From Planoprotostelium fungivorum (Eukaryota; Evosea; Variosea; Cavosteliida; Cavosteliaceae): DNA of 64,000 bases. The stretch's first letter is position 1, and each line of letters starts with the position of its first letter. Under the pieces are notes generated by a model. That model had not been told where the DNA came from. It saw nothing but the letters and a program-made list of their open reading frames with translations, and made no database searches. The DNA is taken from positions 62,001 to 126,000 of the forward strand of contig MDYQ01000051.1 of NCBI GenBank assembly GCA_003024175.1, in the 5' to 3' direction. Made by a program: the position numbers and the translations under genes. This document shows, in pieces, positions 10,250 to 20,789 of the stretch.

Positions 10250-13200
10250 TTAAATGTTGACCTCGCTCTTTACATCACTCGGTGGTGAAGGGTGAGAGGT
10301 AGGAGAGTCCCTCAGTATGCCAGCTTGTTCCATTCTCTCTCTCTCCCTCAGGATCATCCAGTTCTCGGGGAAGTAGTTGGTGTACACACTGGTTACTGTG
10401 TGAGTCATCGTGTCATACATCATCGATCACACGATGATCACATGATCCATCGTTCACGATGGTGATCGCATGGACGTCTCATCATTGCACGATCGTGATC
10501 ACATGGACACACGATCACATCACAAAGACGATGATCATGATGATGATCGACTCACCATGCAAAGATGAAATCGGGCAACAGACAGAAGCCAACGCCGAGC
10601 AAGAGACCCCACCAGAATGAAGGAATCTGAACCGCAGTGAAAGCTTCGAAATAACCCTTGGGCCAGAAAGAAGAGAAGGAGCTGATGAGAACATCTGCGA
10701 TGATGTAGACGAGATAACTAGCGATGACGAAGCCAATGAGAACGCGAGTCCAATAGCTGAGAGTGCATCAGGTGATGATGATCAATCAGATGGTGATCGA
10801 TCAGATGATGGTGATCGCATGAGACGATATAGAGGATGATGATGTTGATGATGAGATGACTCACACGATGGATAGGGAGATCTTGAGAAGCACGACGAGA
10901 ATGACTAGAGTGGCCAACAGCTGTCCCATCAGGTACAGATCGTTCGTTCTACCGTGCAGCATGACGGGTTCGATGCTGAAGATCAACCAGACGATCATGA
11001 ACGCAACTGTGATTCATCAATCAATTGTTCTTAGACATGATGATGATGATCATGATGATCATGGTGGTGATGATCTTCTTGATGGTGATGTCATAAACTT
11101 ACTCCAAGAATGATAGATGGCAGATGACAACCAAAGTCCGACCGTCTTGAAATTGAAATAATCTCCCGTCTTGAGATCTTGATACAATTTCGGATTCTGC
11201 ACTCGTCAACACCCCATCATGATCATCACGATCATCATCACGATCGTCATCATCATCATCACCTCGTAGATGGTCTTCTCTAAGACATCCTTCATGAACA
11301 GAGCCGTGAAGAAAGGAGGTGCGGAAGTGAAAATGATATTGTACCCCGTCAGAATCCAATCGTCATACATGGTCTGACCGCTGTACCCAGAATAGAAGGC
11401 GTACCAGAATTGAACGAAACCGAACGCCATGTTCTTGTAAAAGGACTGATGGATGCAGGCTAGATTTCTGACGTACGAATATCTGCCGTGAACCGTGAGC
11501 AGTCTCTTCAAGAAGGAGAATTGACCGATGGCGTAGTCACTGGCTCGTGCGGCTTGTGTGCCTTCTTTACCAAAGATGCCGACACCGATGTGTGCCTCTT
11601 GGATCATGCTGACGTCGTTGGCGCCGTCTCCAATGGAGAGGCAGACTTCCTTCTTTGCTTCTTTGATCGTGCGGACGACTTCGGCCTGGATGGAATCAGA
11701 TTTTATTTCATTTTATTTCGAAGAAATTGGGAAGATGTAAGAAGAGTTAGAGTGAAATGATATCGAACGAGAGAGACATCTACAACGTTGTAGATGAACG
11801 TGAATAAATGAGATGAAAATCACACCTTCTGCAACGGTGTGACTCTGCAACAAACGGCGGCAGACGCCAAGTTTGTCAATTCGACAAAGTCTTCAGAACA
11901 TTCTTTCAAAGCATAGTAGATGGAGTCACCGTCTATGACTACAGCGATGGGGGGGCCTCCACTGTGCTTCTGTACGGCATCTCTCAACAGCTGCTTGCAC
12001 TGCTCTCCCGGGTTGTCACCGTTCTTGTCTATGTTGATGATGACTTGAGGTTGTTCTCTCGTGATGAGTTTGGTAGAGTAAGCGATGTTGATGGCCGTCT
12101 GTTGTTTGTCTCCGGTGATGACCCACACTTTCATTCCACACTGGAAGTGTCAGATGTCGTCTCTCTTCTTTGTCGAGGGTTCATGATTCTTCCTTCTATT
12201 TCTATATTTCTTCTATTTCTCTTGTCTTCTGTTTTTGTATGTCTTCTGTTTTTGTATGTCTTCTATTTTTGTATGTCTTCTATTTCTGTTGTCTTCTATT
12301 TTTATATGTCTTCTACTTGTACGTGTCTTTGCATTCATTTTCCATGTCTCTTCTCATTCGTTTCTATCGTCTCACCTGCAGTAGATATTCTATGGTATCT
12401 GGTACGCCCTCTTGTAATTTGTCCTCGATGGCAGTGCAGCCGATGATCTCCAAGTCTTGTTCGATCAATTCGCAGACCTGAACGAGTTGAGAGGGAGAAG
12501 GTAGAGTGGACTTCACCTTGTTGACGTTCTCGTTGCGGTTGTGGAGAGAAGTGCTGGCAGCGTGGTACTGTTTGTTCCACTCTTCGTATTCTCTCTCGCT
12601 GTTCGTTCTCAGTCTTCGCTCTATGATGATGATCGTGATGCATGATGATCATCTCATGATGGAGGATGGTGGATGATGATGACACATGATGGATGATGAT
12701 CAAGATCACGAACGATGATTACCTAAGATGACGTCTGGCCACCACCAACGTTCTCAACCCGAAATTCGAAAAGTCATCGAGGTGTCTCAGACTGGCCGCA
12801 TAGACGTCCGCACCCTTCCCCTCGCCCTTGCTCTTGTTTCCCACCCTCTTCAAGATCTGCGTGTCTGATCCTTTGCTGTAGAGGATGATGCTGCCGTCGG
12901 GCTTCCTCAAGATAACGGATGATCTGGCCCTCTCTGACGTGAATTCGAGATTGGCGAGAACCTATCTACAATCAGCCAGATATTTGGGAGAAAGTTGAAA
13001 GAGAAAACGAGTGAAATGTTCAAAAGAAGAAAGTCTTTAGAAAAGAGCAGAAATCGAAAAAGGAGAAAAAATAAAATCTTCATCTTGAGAAAGACCAAAT
13101 TTTCACCTCGTAATTCTTCTCTTCTCCCATCTCTGTTGTAGTGATTCCTTTGATGCCAGTCGCCCTGAAGACAAATCCATTGACGCGAGCACCATCCACC

Positions 13201-15406
13201 AGCGCCGACTCGTCTGGTGACTGAGCCTGGTAGTACAACTCTCCCTTCTCGTTCTCTTCTGCGATGACAGCGTGACACACCGACAGAGCTCGAACGAAAT
13301 CTGCAATGTATTCCAACTGCTCTTCGTTCTCTGACCTCTCTTCCATCACCTTTTTCAGTTCACCTGCACGTCGTCACGAGACGTCGTTGAAAACTCGCGG
13401 AGAATTCGATGAAAATTCACCCTTCATCATGTCGTGGTACACGATGCCGCCGACGGAGCTGCGATCGAAGACCATCATGTTCTGTGTGAGAGTTCCCGTC
13501 TTGTCGCTGAAGATGTACTTCACGAGGGCAAGCTCATCATTGAGGTTGGATGTCTTTGCGAGCATTCCAGATTCAGGGTCGTTGCGGTCGGTCATCATCT
13601 CCTTGTCCCATTCCATGAAACGAGCTGAAGTGGATGAGATGATGATGGATGATCGCGATCGATGATGTGATGGTCGTGATGATGAGAGTGGTAGACGATG
13701 GATGATGAGAATAGTGGACGACGGATGATGATCGATCGTCATGATGATGATGGATGACTCACCTTGGAAGACCTTTACAATCTCCAGAGTCACAAATAGA
13801 GATTGTGGAATGAGGTAAGACAAGAGCACAATGTAAGAGAAGAAGACCAAGATACCAGTGACAGGTGCACTGGTCGTATTCCTGAGATACCACTTGTCTC
13901 CATTTCCCTGTATTCAACTTTAAATCCATTTCAAATGAATCAAATCTCGTCCCAATAGAATAAAATAGAATAAAATACCTGAAATACTCCTCCCAATACG
14001 GCCAATATGAAGCAGCAGACGAACATGAAGGCGAAAATACCTCCCACGATCTTGTTCATCTGTCTATCCATGCTGGAAAACTTTGAAGGTGGGTTCCTCT
14101 GGTTCAAAGACAGCTTACTGTCACTACCTCCATACACGATGACTCCGTAGGTCCAAGCGGTGTTACGTATGGCGGTACCCTATTTCTCCGTCATTTCTCC
14201 GGCGTGGATCTACAACGAGCCGAACTCTCTCACTCTCAACAGCAACTGCTTCGTGTCCAGAGCGATGGTCTTGTCGTTCAACTTGAGACGAGCGTGGAAA
14301 GTATAGAAGAGAGGGTGCGGCTCTTCACATTCGACCGTTCCTCTTAATCGACAGAGGGAGTCCTCCGATAGAGCTTCTGTCTCTTTTACTGCCTTCAATT
14401 GTTTCAAATTACTCTCCCTGAGAGGGTCAATCTACAGCGTTGTATATGGAAGATTTCGGGAAATATTTTCACCCGTCGAGTTGGGCCGTCTCTACGAAGC
14501 AGAGGGACTCGGGCAGGGCGGTCTTTAAGAGGAGAACGTCGGCGGGTAAGAAGCTGTTTTTCTCCAGATAGAGGACGTCGCCCACTTTCAGATCCTTCGA
14601 TGAGACCTGCATGTCGAATGAGATGGATGAGATGATGTGATGTAGAGACCTCTCTCTTCGTTCCATCGGTCTGTAAGACACTGTATTTTCGATAGTTGGC
14701 CTTGTGATCCGCTTTGTATCGGTTCTTGCATCGAGTCAACACGGACAATGTGATGGAAGATGGACTCACGATGTCTTCGTAAGCCTCGCGTAGAGCGCTC
14801 ACAACGAGAATGAAGACGAGAGGAACCACCGAAGTGTAGGGAGTCACGGGTGAGATGCTTGGAATGAACGTAATGACAACCACGCCAAGGAAAAAGATCT
14901 GTCCGCGGGTGAGCCATCTGCATCGTAAAGAGGGGAATGGATAGAGGATCGACATCGTCTCTCACATTGGTGACTTTCCGAAACTGTTCAAATAATAGTT
15001 TCGGTAGAAAGTTGAATGGATTATACTTGGTCGTGCTGATGCGATTGGAGGGGAATCTGAGACGTGTGAGTCCATGAGAGGGTTGTCGTCCGTGGCTCAC
15101 CTCTTTCCGTGATTCTCCTCAGCTTCGGTCACATTGAAATGGATGTTGGGATAAATGTTCCATCTTGGCTTGTGATTTCCTCTCTTCTTTCCGGCCGCAA
15201 CTTGCAGCAGTGCTTCCCTCTATGCAACGACTTCAGATTTCGCACCAATTTACGCGATAAAACCCCACCGTTCCCTTCTTTCTCCTCTGTCCCTGTTCTT
15301 TCTTTCCATCCAGATCGATCTCAACTAATTCTAATGCATTTGGATTGTTGATCGCTTCTTGCTGCAGCTGCGCAGTATTATCGTTGAGGTCTCGTTCCTG
15401 TTCCAT
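10250..15406 (-). CDS. P4-type ATPase, phospholipid flippase
   Basis: Membrane pump that moves aminophospholipids to the cytosolic leaflet. The start at 15406 ([10 protein letters not shown]) precedes a short intron and the exon [12 protein letters not shown]; next come [20 protein letters not shown], typical of the P4 N-terminus, the [12 protein letters not shown] segment (P4 PISL-like helix), the phosphorylation motif [15 protein letters not shown] with the Asp near 13505, the nucleotide-binding [28 protein letters not shown], and the [19 protein letters not shown] hinge near 11600. The C-terminal membrane region includes [19 protein letters not shown]. The protein ends in a hydrophilic tail with stop at 10252-10250. 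It would probably need a CDC50 partner; none is present here. Introns include members of both repeated intron families (13918-13978, 14418-14472, 11686-11825). Confidence 0.93.
11686..11825 (-). repeat. Intron with 20-bp palindrome and T-rich module
   Basis: P4-ATPase intron between LQK and [12 protein letters not shown]. It contains the perfect palindrome CATCTACAACGTTGTAGATG at 11777-11796. It also has the T-rich module in the orientation opposite to the gene: GATTTTATTTCATTTTATTT from 11699, followed by CGAAGAAATTGGGAAG. Confidence 0.7.
12196..12325. repeat. Tandem repeat in P4-ATPase intron
   Basis: About six degenerate copies of a 17-18 bp unit, TCTTCTRTTTTTGTATG on the plus strand, within a P4-ATPase intron. 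An open plus-strand frame here (rich in Phe, Tyr, Cys and Ser) is only a by-product of the repeat. Confidence 0.7.
13918..13978 (-). repeat. T-rich introner-like intron (P4-ATPase)
   Basis: 61-nt intron starting GTATTTTATTCTATTTTATT and continuing CTATTGGGACGAGA, clearly related to the introns at 25203-25251 and 36089-36140 in unrelated genes. Confidence 0.65.
14418..14472 (-). repeat. Palindrome-type introner-like intron (P4-ATPase)
   Basis: 55-nt intron holding, in gene orientation, ATATACAACGCTGTAGAT (14430-14447 on the plus strand) flanked by CC before and TGACCC after, the same arrangement as the introns at 21843, 53719 and 58455. Confidence 0.65.
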
Positions 15407-15950
15407 CACGAGCGCGCCCCTCGAATGAGAAGTCCGTCCGGCAGATCGTGTTTACCGATCACCTTTTGGGGGATTTTATTCAACGTTTGCCTCCTTTTCC
15501 GCCTCTTGGTTTCCAGCGCGGCTGCACCGATGAAGAGATGTCTTTATGAAACGACGTCGGGGATTGTGAGCCCCGAGGAGGTCTGCGGCTTCTCTTTCGG
15601 CGATCATCATCGCGACATCTAACACGTCTCCTCATCAATATCGCAGAAAATCACAAATGTATATCAGCTCGATCCATGAAGACATCTATACATCGAACGT
15701 CTCTATGGACAAGAGAAAGATATAAAGACAATAAAATCGTAAATAAATTCAAACGCTTTGAGACCTCCGGAACCCTCGTTGTAGTTGACGTCATCGTTGC
15801 ATTTCAATGAAGAGGAAAACGAACATTTTTACCTTTCCATCACAACTTTCACGGATCACAAACACACAGACGCGCGAGTATCCCGTCTGTCTTTCTATAT
15901 CCACACACCAGAACAGAACAAGAAGAAAAATCAACAAGAACCAATCAGAC
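15407..15950. promoter_or_regulatory. Bidirectional region, P4-ATPase / PB1-ZZ gene
   Basis: About 540 bp between two divergent starts. The first part is GC-rich and the last 250 bp are AT-richer. No coding region was recognised. The frame of the PB1-ZZ gene stays open back to 15807, so a longer N-terminus cannot be excluded. Confidence 0.4.
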
Positions 15951-17123
15951 ATGCAAGCTATCAAGTTTCGTCAAGGACCCCAGGTCCGCAGAGACAGCTT
16001 AGACACCAGCAAGCTCACTTACGCTTCCCTCTTAGAGGCATTCTCCCAGCTATACGGCAACCCCATTCCCGAAGGCCATTCGTTACGTTATCGAGACGAG
16101 GTCGAGCTGGTGGACATCTCTTCTGATAGAGAGCTACGCGAGGCTTTACGCATCAACAAGGACAGAGTCCTTGAATTCGTGGTCACCCCCAATCACTTTG
16201 GACACCAACATTTCGGTCAGTTTGGAGGGTGGAGAGGCCCCCACCCCCACCGAGGAGGACACAGACACCACCATAGACACGAGGGACAACAGCAACACCA
16301 CCGCGGTCCCTTCGTTCATGGTCCAATCAACCCCCGACCTCAAGAGGAGGAGGAAGCCCCCTTCCATCACCCAGCCATCTGCGACGCCTGCAACAACCAC
16401 ATTGTGGGCATCCGACACAAGTGCAACGTCTGCGTCGATTACGATCTCTGTGCCAACTGCATCGGAGACGCCGAAGACAAGCACCCCGGTCACGCATTCA
16501 CCGAGATGAAGAGGTCCCCCGTACCTTGGGGCCGTTTCCACAGATGCCACAAGCCTCAGCCCAGCGACAATCAGCAGCCGATGCCATTCAGACACCCCGC
16601 CAAGTGTGACGACTGCAACAAGGACATCATCGGAGTCAGACACAAGTGCAACGACTGCCCCGACTATGACCTCTGCGACACCTGCTTCGAGCGATCATCC
16701 ATCATCCACCCCGATCACACCTTCAACCGCCTCGAGCGCAGCTACATGAGGTGGCACCACCACGGAAGAAGATGCGGTAGACAGCAGCAGCAGCCATCGC
16801 AGGAGGATCAGAAGGAGGTCCAGCCCGAGCCCACCCTACCTGCCACCGAGATCGATCAGGAGATCGATCAAGTCCAGCCCGAAATTGAGGTAGCCGCAAC
16901 CATCGAGGAGGCTGCCCCCGTCACCGAGGAGAAGGAGGTAGAGCCTCAGGTGCATGATGCCAAAGAGGATGAGCCCGTCCAGGCTGCACCCAAGCCAGGC
17001 ATCGTCGGAGCCATCCAGGTTCTCGAGAGCATGGGATTCACCGACAAGCCAAAGAACGTGAGACTGCTCCTGCAGTGCAACGGAGACATCGACTCTGTCT
17101 TGGAGATCTTGCTCTCGGAGTAA
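15951..17123 (+). CDS. PB1-ZZ-ZZ-UBA protein, p62/NBR1-like
   Basis: Probable selective-autophagy receptor or ubiquitin scaffold. One exon, 390 residues from the ATG at 15951, chosen because the PB1 domain starts right there (MQAIKFR). PB1 spans about 1-80 with basic IKFR and the acidic YRDEVELVDISSDREL cluster, so head-to-tail self-assembly is possible. A His-rich linker follows (95-118). Two ZZ zinc fingers are at about 140-186 (HPAICDACNNH, HKCNVC, DLCANC) and 215-262 (HPAKCDDC, HKCNDC, DLCDTC). An acidic linker (285-345) leads to a UBA domain, 350-390 (LESMGFTD, LLLQCNGDIDSVLEILLSE). Animal p62 has one ZZ. The acidic linker has no aromatic residue, so a standard LIR is missing there. The absence of introns is unusual in this window. 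AATAAA at 17153-17158. Confidence 0.9.
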   Translation: MQAIKFRQGPQVRRDSLDTSKLTYASLLEAFSQLYGNPIPEGHSLRYRDEVELVDISSDRELREALRINKDRVLEFVVTPNHFGHQHFGQFGGWRGPHPHRGGHRHHHRHEGQQQHHRGPFVHGPINPRPQEEEEAPFHHPAICDACNNHIVGIRHKCNVCVDYDLCANCIGDAEDKHPGHAFTEMKRSPVPWGRFHRCHKPQPSDNQQPMPFRHPAKCDDCNKDIIGVRHKCNDCPDYDLCDTCFERSSIIHPDHTFNRLERSYMRWHHHGRRCGRQQQQPSQEDQKEVQPEPTLPATEIDQEIDQVQPEIEVAATIEEAAPVTEEKEVEPQVHDAKEDEPVQAAPKPGIVGAIQVLESMGFTDKPKNVRLLLQCNGDIDSVLEILLSE

Positions 17124-17508
17124 GCGTGAGACGATGGAACATGTCTATGGACAATAAATATCAATTGCATGAAGTCTCTCTTGTGTGGTCGTTTTGTGAT
17201 GGAAGAGTGATTTGAGACGTGACGATGTGATGGATATAGAAGACCGAGTGTTTATGAAGGTGAGGACGTGTCGTTTGTCTATGTATCACAAAGTGGGCGT
17301 ACACGCTAATGCTTCATGCTGCATGATTCGCGAGAGCGAAATTCAGCCCGCGGCGATCTGATCCATCCGATTCACCCTGATCATCTCACGAAACAGACAC
17401 CATCTACACGATGGAGACGAAATCAAAATCGATAGGTACGTTCCTCTCTCCCGACGATCCATGGTCTCCCACACTATGCTTCGAAGGTGATTCGAATCTC
17501 TTGGACTT
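17124..17508. other. Gap before the TPR-like gene
   Basis: Holds the 3' end of the PB1-ZZ gene and the 5' flank of the next gene. An ATG at 17410 begins a short frame (METKSKSI) followed by a possible donor site, so an upstream first exon is possible but could not be joined in frame convincingly. Confidence 0.35.
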
Positions 17509-18350
17509 ATGTCATCGAAAATGAAACAGATGGTAGAGGGTAGTGTCACCTTCCAACACGGCGGCACCTTCACCTTTGGACCCAATGGAAATGTACCCCG
17601 AATCCAATGTGATTTCGGATCTTCGGCCGGTTTCTCATGCGACACCATCCTCTTCGATAAGCTTTTGGGAGAGTCCACTTCTTGGTGTTGGTCCGATTAT
17701 GATTACGATACAAATCGTGGAGAGTCAAGAGCAGCTCTCATAGAGATCAAGCTTCCCTCTTTGGGACTCTCCACATATAGTTTCGCAGTTGAAGTACCCG
17801 GATTGACTCAACCCACACTGGGTCGTTTCATGGTCACCGATCTGTTGACCATTTTGCATCGAGGACACTGTGCTTCACCCATAAAGTTACCGGTAGACGA
17901 TGTGAGTTGATGACAATCCCATCCTCTCCATCTCATCTCATACAGAATGGAAGATTGACGATGGATGGACAAGCCGTACCCCTGTCTGATGGTCTTTATT
18001 CTCTCACACCTCCACCAGACTTCCCCACGGCCAGATCCAAGCTCATCCAGAGCCCCATCGGCCAACATCTACACACTGCCATGCGAGATGAATATGGACA
18101 GGGCGTCAAATTGAAGAAGGAAGGACAGACCGACCTCGCCCTCATTCACTTCCAGAGGGTCTCTGTCTATGGATACTTCATCTTCCAATCAGATGAGATG
18201 GCGAATGCACATCGTGCGGTGGCTGCATGTCACAGGGACAGAGGCGAATATGGAGTGGCTCTATCTTGGGCTAAGAGATCGAGAGAGTTACAGGCCAATG
18301 AGTCCATCGCAGTGATGATCGAGAGTATAGAAGAGAAGATAAAGAAATAA
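17509..18350 (+). CDS. Unknown protein with TPR-like C-terminus
   Basis: Not recognised as a known family. Exon 1, 17509-17901 (131 codons), joins in phase to exon 2, 17946-18350, across an intron GTGAGT...TACAG, giving about 265 residues. The N-terminal half is rich in Gly, Ser, Thr and aromatic residues (VTFQHGGTFTFGPNG, FVEVPGLTQ-like strands) and looks like a beta domain. The C-terminal part (DEYGQGVKLKKEGQTDLALI, MANAHRAVAACHRDRGEY, SWAKRSRELQANES) has the helix spacing of tetratricopeptide repeats, as in co-chaperones. An upstream start near 17410 is possible. No signal peptide or membrane segment seen. Confidence 0.65.
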
Positions 18351-18623
18351 ATGTTCGTGTGGAGAGAATGTGATTGAGGATTTTTGTTTTGTTGGACACG
18401 ATCATGATGTTGGTAATGATGGATGCATCAATTGATAGATAAGTCAAACGAGAGATTTGATGATCCTCATATGATGCTAGACAACTGAAACGATCACCCC
18501 TTAGAAGGGTGCTCGTGAAGTGAGACCGTCTTATCATCGAGTAGAAAATGCTCACGCTTCATTGTAGACACCACTACAACGCGAGAATGTGTCATCATCA
18601 TCGCAAAACAGACGACATTCACG

Positions 18624-18954
18624 ATGCATCCTCAAGAGAGGTTCGCCGAGTTAAAGACAGATCAGAGGCGAGTCAACAATAACTTTGCCACAGGCTGTTG
18701 TGGAATATGTCTGTTGTTCTTAGTCTTCACCTTCTTCGGTGCATCTGTCTTCACCATCTACATCTCTAAAGTGTTACCTGAGACAGGTGAGGTACATTAC
18801 TAATCGACATTGAATGATTGATCCAGGAAATCCACTTTTAGACACCATTCGAGAAGATCATCACTACTGTTATCTGATCCCATTGAGTCTGATGACAACG
18901 TATCTCTTCTTCTTCAACAACTGGCTGGCAATGAAGTTCTTTCGGCATGCTTGA
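18624..18954 (+). CDS. PIG-Y-like subunit of GPI-GlcNAc transferase
   Basis: Small protein of about 97 residues from two exons (18624-18786 and 18827-18954, phase 1). It has two membrane segments: CCGICLLFLVFTFFGASVF and, after a polar loop, YCYLIPLSLMTTYLFFFNNW. The ending WLAMKFFRHA matches the end of animal PIG-Y (pattern W..K.FRH), where the small ER subunit stabilises the first enzyme of GPI-anchor synthesis. The order, loop, double membrane topology and C-terminus all fit, but the protein is short and the match is from memory. The downstream 550 bp shows no gene. Confidence 0.6.
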
Positions 18955-19508
18955 AACGTTTTGGATGCACAATCACACATCCCTGTGCACAGACACTCTA
19001 CGGCACACCTTCATCTGCATCAGATCAGATTCGCGGCCGAACATCGTATCGAAACAGTAAATATCGTCTAAAAATATGTCATTAGGGTTTAGACTTCGTG
19101 GTGCTCGATCGAACCTTGTCTGTTGATGATGCAGCAAGAAATTCACGCAGCACGTCAACATGGAACTAGGCTGTGGACGGGACTGATACATCTGACCGAT
19201 CCTCTATAGTCGAACGATTCACGACCATACGAAAGCTGCCTAGTTGCCGGTGCACCTTCCGCTATGGGCGACCCAATCTATTTTTTGAGAATTTCACACC
19301 ATCGTTGCTGCATTAGACATCATCATTTAGACATCAAATACACATGCGTTCGTGAACCGTTACCTTCCACGATATATCAAACGTTGGTCCATTCCATGGA
19401 GAAGGAGAGCAAGACATTTGGGATGGTTCAAACACAAAAATATGCAAAATGTCTTATTCCATTGGGCTTCCGGAATTCGGCGAAAGACTATGACACTGGC
19501 CCAATTGG
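18955..19508. other. Gene-poor stretch
   Basis: About 550 bp. Short open frames exist on both strands, but none has a signal, domain or plausible splice partner. Presumed 3' flank of the PIG-Y-like gene and promoter of the next gene. Confidence 0.4.
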
Positions 19509-20282
19509 ATGACCAACCATGTGCATCATTCTTTCAAGACACATAGAATGAGAAAGCCAGATACAACGAAGCCCACACACAAGAGACAGAAGAGGTCGTC
19601 TGATGATCTGATCCCGCCACTGGAAGCTCTGTCCGTATCACAAATCGGTCTCTACCAATCGATGGACTCTTACCTGGTGGCAGTCGATGGAGACTTGACT
19701 AAGAGACTGCCCTTTCCTCGCCTGCGGTGGGAGGGACATACGCAATCAGACTGCATCATCAAGATCCACTTCTTTGAGTCCAGCCTCGTTCGCCAAGGAG
19801 ATAACTTGACGAGAAAGGCAGTAGGAACCATCCACAAAGATGCCTTCTGTCTGGTGAAGGAGAGACAATTTATCGGGAGAAGAATTCAACCTCTCATCGT
19901 AGACATGCGAGCGGCCGCCGCCACAGCACCTGCACCCCGTCTGACTCGGCTCATGGTCACCATCTTTCAGAGGGGGACGCTCCTGGCTGCCGGCTTCTCT
20001 ATGGAATTCTTCCTCTTCCCCACACGTGAAGTCATGCTGCAGAAGAGGACACAAGACTACCGAGAGAGACTGCAGAAGGGAGCGAAGACGGGGAGAGAGG
20101 CCATTTTAGACAGGAAGAGGATGGAGTTGGAGGACGTAAAGAAGACGTTCTTCAGCACTTTAACAGAAGACGAGAAGAAGGTGTTTGCCAAAGAATACAG
20201 CGAGTGGATCGCCAGGGGGAAAGAGAAGGCGATGGCTCAGAGACAGAACATGGTGAACAAAATGCAGAGTGTAACGACGTGA
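19509..20282 (+). CDS. Unknown basic protein, single exon
   Basis: Not recognised. The uninterrupted frame gives 257 residues from 19509, or 244 from the in-frame ATG at 19548 (MRKPDTTKPTHKRQKRSSDD), which begins with a basic, nuclear-localisation-like stretch. The middle part (SQIGLYQSMDSYLVAVDGD, CIIKIHFFESSLVRQGDNL, RLTRLMVTIFQRGTLL) alternates hydrophobic and polar residues like a beta-rich domain. The C-terminal 70 residues are highly charged and probably helical (DRKRMELEDVKKTFFSTLTE, DEKKVFAKEYSEWI). No signal peptide or membrane segment. The lack of introns over 770 bp is unusual for this region. Confidence 0.6.
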   Translation: MTNHVHHSFKTHRMRKPDTTKPTHKRQKRSSDDLIPPLEALSVSQIGLYQSMDSYLVAVDGDLTKRLPFPRLRWEGHTQSDCIIKIHFFESSLVRQGDNLTRKAVGTIHKDAFCLVKERQFIGRRIQPLIVDMRAAAATAPAPRLTRLMVTIFQRGTLLAAGFSMEFFLFPTREVMLQKRTQDYRERLQKGAKTGREAILDRKRMELEDVKKTFFSTLTEDEKKVFAKEYSEWIARGKEKAMAQRQNMVNKMQSVTT

Positions 20283-20407
20283 GGGGAAATCGATCGGATA
20301 AAAGAAAGGATCCTATATGCGTGTCGTTGTTTGGATGAAGATGATAAGTGGTTGAGATCCGATATGTGAGGTGGAGAAGAGTGCAGGTTCACATGAACAA
20401 AGATGAT

Positions 20408-20686
20408 TTAATGGTGCGGCTTCTTTCCATACCTCTTCTCTTGACGAGCAGCCCACCTATGCGGATGTCATTCCATAGATTTTAGACAATCTATCACTCA
20501 CTCGCTGTGTTCACAAATCTCATACTCGTGTCTCTCGTGAGTGCACTTCCAAGGCATGTAGAAGCTCTTCTGTCTGCACTGGTTCAGGGGCACCAACAAA
20601 TGCGCACAATGGTCTCTCCATGCCAACGGGATATCATGAACCTTCATCTCTTCTCTCGAGATGGGTGGGGGAGGTCTGTCGGCCAT
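20408..20686 (-). CDS. NDUFB7: Complex I subunit NDUFB7 (B18)
   Basis: Accessory subunit of mitochondrial NADH:ubiquinone oxidoreductase in the intermembrane space. Exons 20686-20502 and 20456-20408 join to about 77 residues. The sequence carries the twin CX9C helices of the family: CAHLLVPLNQC and CTHERHEYEIC, in the typical context RDHCAHLLVPLNQCRQKSF, then EHSEWAARQEKRYGKK. The C-terminal extension of animal NDUFB7 is much shorter here. It starts head to head with the next mitochondrial gene, 103 bp away, so the two may share a promoter. Confidence 0.85.
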
Positions 20687-20789
20687 GTTTATAGGTGATG
20701 TGGAGACGATATGAGGTGATCTCTGCCGTGGACTTTTCTCAGAAAGTTATTCGAAAGCGATCGCGATCTCAGCGGAGATCACATCAAAC

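Noticed and set aside
12170-12481. Plus-strand Phe/Tyr/Cys-rich frame resembling a membrane peptide
   Set aside because: Simple tandem repeat in an intron of the minus-strand P4-ATPase gene.
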